DNA of 9,077 nucleotides from Syntrophomonadaceae bacterium (GTDB taxonomy: Bacteria > Bacillota > Dethiobacteria > DTU022): the NCBI GenBank assembly GCA_007136055.1, contig SLHT01000251.1, positions 1 to 9,077 on the forward strand, written 5' to 3'. Positions 6,984-9,077 of the stretch are shown here, piece after piece. The translations under genes were made by a program, and so were the position numbers. The stretch's first letter is position 1. Each line of letters begins with the position of its first letter. The notes beneath the pieces are model-generated. The model did no database searches and was not told where the DNA came from. It was given only the letters and a program-made list of their open reading frames with translations.

Positions 6984-7046
6984 TTATTGGCCTTGCTTTA
7001 GCAGTTCTGAATTAGCAAGGATGGAAGCGATTTCTTCGGGTAAAGA
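6984..7046 (-). pseudogene. C-terminal tail remnant of a fourth MttB-like gene
   Basis: Directly after the TGA of MttB paralogue 3, in the same frame, come GCC and a second TGA, then 20 codons reading SLPEEIASILANSELLKQGQ and a TAA. This aligns without gaps with the tail of paralogue 3 (SLRDEIAYIMAQPESFEK): S, L, E, I, A, I, A and E recur at matching places. Paralogue 2 has a related tail (SLSDEIASDI). The simplest reading is that another MttB copy once stood downstream and all but its last codons was deleted or recombined away. The AGGAGGT just after the TAA is what one would expect between this lost gene and a following one. The match is short, so chance cannot be fully excluded. Confidence 0.55.
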
Positions 7047-7052
7047 TCAGGC

Positions 7053-8498
7053 TCATTTTTCGAACGACTCCGGTTGAGCCATAATGTAGGCAATCTCATC
7101 ACGCAGGGAATCAGCAATCTCCTCTGGTTGATGTGTATCCATTATTGTGATTACTTCTTCCCTAAGCCGATCACTCATCCGCTTACCACCTTCAGCATCC
7201 CACTCGCCCCTACGACGGCGATTGAAAAAGTTCGGCTGCCAAAAATCCCGGAAATGGCGGAAAGTGTGATCGCTGGTCAGAAAAGTTCCTCCCGGCCCCA
7301 CTTCATCAATCAGATCGAGAGCAAATGATTCGGGATCAAGGAAAATCCCCCTGGAGAAAGCTTTCATCCGCCCGATTATTTCATTACCAAATAAAATCAT
7401 CTCGGGTGAAATAGTTAACCCAGCTTCCATGTAGCCAATATCATGAACCAGGTTCTGACCGCTCAATATTGCAGTCATAATTGAAGTCGTGGCATCGGCT
7501 GCTGCCTGTTCGTCAAAGATACAACTATCGCTGCAACCGGCATATCCCCAGCTTGGCAGGTTATAATAACGGGCCATTCCAGCAACGGCAACTCTTTCAA
7601 GATCAAACTCGGGGGCACCATAGGAACTGATTGTTGTATGCATATCCATATGGTGCTGTCCTCCACCATAGAGGAAAGGAGCTCCCTGCCGCTTAAGCTG
7701 ATGAATAACCATTCCAGAGAGCATCTCGGCATTACCGATAGCCAGGGCACCGGCCAGACTCATCGGAGCAGTACCACCCATCATCGGAGAAGGCTGGTGG
7801 ACCAAAGGAATTCCCAACTCTGCAAGGTAAAGCAGCTTGTCTGTTGAGTCCCGGTTATGAACCAGTGGAGTAGTGACCTGGCTGTAGCATAGAATTGAAG
7901 GATTTATCCTCAATTCAGCCAAACCACCGGCTGCAGCTGCGGCCATAGCCACAATCGATTCACAATCAGCCCGGTCATCGGCTACAAAAACAATCGGCTT
8001 CGATGTGTTTTGAATGAGCAGGGAAAACTGGTAACGATAAGGTTTCATTCTATCTACATCTGATGGAATACCCATAGACATACAAAAATCGAGATCCGAG
8101 CAGGCATCAACAAGACGGATACAATCTACGATATCAGCCGTGGTAAAAAGACGGTAATCTCCAGAACGGGGGTCGAGATAGTTTCTGCAATCAGAACCTG
8201 TCCCGAAAGCAACATTCATTGCTTCCAGCTTTAATGCCGCCCTGTTGTCACCCCTCTTACAGAGAGCAATTGTTGAAGGCGATTGTTGTAAGGCCCATTC
8301 AACCAAGGAGGATGGAAAGCGAACCAGGGTTTCATCACTAACCAGGCAGCCTGCCTCCTGCAGGAGACGCAAGGCCTCCAGATGGTAAACCCGGGCACCT
8401 GTACGCCTCAAAATATCCAAGGTGGCATGGTGAACTGCTTCGCACTGTTCGTTTTTAAATAACTGAATCCGGGGCATGGCCTGTACAGAAAACGACAT
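7053..8498 (-). CDS. MttB-superfamily methyltransferase, non-pyrrolysine (paralogue 3, divergent)
   Basis: 481 residues from ATG 8498. An in-frame ATG at 8513 would add five codons, but GGAGGT (8506-8511) lies 7 bases before 8498 and inside that longer version, so 8498 is preferred. Family blocks: 'HHATLDILRRTGARVY' (23-38), 'AFGTGSD' (97-103), 'TTPLVHN' (209-215), 'GGTAPMSLAGALAIGNAEMLSG' region (241-262), 'GAPFLYGGG' (272-280), 'GCSDSCIFDEQ' (321-331) and 'VGPGGTFL' (400-407). No TAG occurs in frame, so it has no pyrrolysine. It differs from the other two copies at likely substrate-facing places: GGTAP replaces GATGP, and GCSDSCIFDEQAAADA replaces GCTDA..FDQQA.MEAG. It probably demethylates a different amine, or the same compound at another stage, passing the methyl to a corrinoid protein encoded elsewhere. 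It lies 33 bases after the small ORF and is followed by the remnant scar. Confidence 0.93.
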   Translation of the reverse strand: MSFSVQAMPRIQLFKNEQCEAVHHATLDILRRTGARVYHLEALRLLQEAGCLVSDETLVRFPSSLVEWALQQSPSTIALCKRGDNRAALKLEAMNVAFGTGSDCRNYLDPRSGDYRLFTTADIVDCIRLVDACSDLDFCMSMGIPSDVDRMKPYRYQFSLLIQNTSKPIVFVADDRADCESIVAMAAAAAGGLAELRINPSILCYSQVTTPLVHNRDSTDKLLYLAELGIPLVHQPSPMMGGTAPMSLAGALAIGNAEMLSGMVIHQLKRQGAPFLYGGGQHHMDMHTTISSYGAPEFDLERVAVAGMARYYNLPSWGYAGCSDSCIFDEQAAADATTSIMTAILSGQNLVHDIGYMEAGLTISPEMILFGNEIIGRMKAFSRGIFLDPESFALDLIDEVGPGGTFLTSDHTFRHFRDFWQPNFFNRRRRGEWDAEGGKRMSDRLREEVITIMDTHQPEEIADSLRDEIAYIMAQPESFEK

Positions 8499-8505
8499 AT
8501 TACTA

Positions 8506-8511
8506 ACCTCC
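8506..8511 (-). promoter_or_regulatory. Ribosome binding site deciding the start of MttB paralogue 3
   Basis: GGAGGT on the minus strand, 7 bases before ATG 8498. The upstream ATG at 8513 overlaps this site and has no comparable site of its own. Confidence 0.8.
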
Positions 8512-8531
8512 ATTATTATATTGCTGCAATC

Positions 8532-8774
8532 TTATTTGATGAGGTTTATTGACCGGCGCATGAAAGTAAAATCTTCAGTATTCCGAGCCAGATTTATTAG
8601 TCCGTCTACTATATCGGGTAAAGCTACGTAAGAGGTTAACCAGCGAAATATTCCTTCGAGGGCTTTATTGTCATAACGATCTGCTCCTCTCTTTACAAGA
8701 CCTGAATCGAAATAACGACCATTATTCTTAGTTTTATTAACAACACTGTACATACACATATCCATCTCTTTCAT
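8532..8774 (-). CDS. Small hypothetical protein, or fragment of a larger gene
   Basis: An 80-codon frame between the permease and MttB paralogue 3, on their strand. I do not recognise the family. The N-terminal third is polar and basic (VVNKTKNNGRYFDSGLVKRG); the C-terminal half looks like amphipathic helices (ALEGIFRWLTSYVALPDIVD, then GLINLARNTEDFTFMRR). There is no signal peptide, clear membrane segment or Cys/His metal motif. Four in-frame ATGs (8774, 8765, 8759, 8753) lie close together and none has a convincing ribosome binding site, so the start is uncertain. Position and direction fit an operon gene, but the weak initiation signals and protein-like C-terminal half also fit a truncated tail of a longer gene. 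Given the two gene remnants on the other side of paralogue 3, decay is a real possibility. Confidence 0.42.
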   Translation of the reverse strand: MKEMDMCMYSVVNKTKNNGRYFDSGLVKRGADRYDNKALEGIFRWLTSYVALPDIVDGLINLARNTEDFTFMRRSINLIK

Positions 8775-8811
8775 CTCTATAATAATTCGTATTCCCTACG
8801 ACAACGACAAT

Positions 8812-9077
8812 TTACTCCCCAACCCGAATTCTCGGGTTAAGCAACCCGTAAAGAATATCAGCAGCAAGATTAGAAAGGCTGTAAACTCCGACGATGATCA
8901 TCGAACCGGCCTGGATAATCGGCAAATCCTGGCGCTGAATACCGTAAACCAATAATCTGCCCAGACCGGGGTAACCATAAACCGCTTCGGTTACAATCAA
9001 ACCGCCCAAAAGCCACCCAATCCCCATTGCCACAACAGTAACCGTTGGTAAAAGTGAATTGCGCAAAACGTGGCGGG
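8812..9077 (-). CDS. ABC transporter permease, DppB/OppB (dipeptide/oligopeptide/nickel) type, C-terminal part
   Basis: The last 87 residues of an inner-membrane permease; the N-terminal part lies beyond the right edge and the frame is open to the edge. The visible part begins RHVLRNSLLPTVTVV, the segment that follows the EAA loop in BPD_transp_1 permeases. It continues with a membrane helix ending in VTEAVYGYPGLGRLL, the hallmark 'ETVF..PGLGRLL' of DppB rather than DppC. A final hydrophobic helix (IIVGVYSLSNLAADILYGLL) precedes the conserved end NPRIRVGE. DppB pairs with DppC in a channel driven by two ATPases, taking up peptides and many other small solutes. Here no dppC follows; the next frame is the small ORF 37 bases downstream. 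The transporter could supply the substrate of the MttB/hydroxylase cluster, but this is inferred from position only. Confidence 0.9.
   Translation of the reverse strand, partial: RHVLRNSLLPTVTVVAMGIGWLLGGLIVTEAVYGYPGLGRLLVYGIQRQDLPIIQAGSMIIVGVYSLSNLAADILYGLLNPRIRVGE

Noticed and set aside
1..9077. CRISPR arrays, tRNA or rRNA genes, insertion sequences and transposases.
   Set aside because: No regularly spaced repeats, cloverleaf-like sequence, transposase motifs or terminal inverted repeats were seen on reading either strand.

Overview
This window carries a single-direction (minus-strand) gene cluster, probably from an anaerobic Firmicute of the Clostridia type. That guess rests on moderate base composition, strong AGGAGG-type ribosome binding sites, TTG start codons, tight same-strand packing, and a gene set typical of corrinoid/tetrahydrofolate one-carbon metabolism. 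It is inference; no rRNA or tRNA is present to confirm it.

In transcription order (right to left) the window holds: the C-terminal part of a DppB/OppB-type ABC transporter permease (8812 to the right edge); a small unrecognised ORF (8532-8774); a first MttB-superfamily methyltransferase (7053-8498); a roughly 350-base scar (6699-7052) with two gene tails, one of an MttB-like protein and one of an ornithine cyclodeaminase/mu-crystallin protein, plus an orphan ribosome binding site and a 15-bp palindrome; a complete three-subunit molybdenum hydroxylase in the order Mo subunit, FAD subunit, 2Fe-2S subunit (3086-6698), with overlapping or near-touching ends; two further MttB-superfamily genes in tandem (1633-3078 and 148-1599); and the first 22 codons of a formiminotransferase-cyclodeaminase (FTCD/FchA-like) protein running off the left edge.

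All three MttB homologues are open through the position (about residue 325) where true trimethylamine methyltransferases carry pyrrolysine, and one ends with TAG. They therefore belong to the non-pyrrolysine branch, whose studied members demethylate quaternary amines such as glycine betaine, proline betaine, carnitine and gamma-butyrobetaine. No corrinoid protein, corrinoid:THF methyltransferase or reductive activase lies in the window.

A working model (inference): a methylated nitrogen compound is imported, demethylated by one or more of the MttB enzymes onto a corrinoid protein encoded elsewhere, and the methyl groups pass to tetrahydrofolate, where the FchA-like enzyme would act on the C1 carrier. 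The demethylated, perhaps N-heterocyclic, core would be oxidised by the molybdenum hydroxylase. Coupling three non-Pyl MttB paralogues to a molybdenum hydroxylase is the most interesting aspect; the substrate cannot be read from the sequence.
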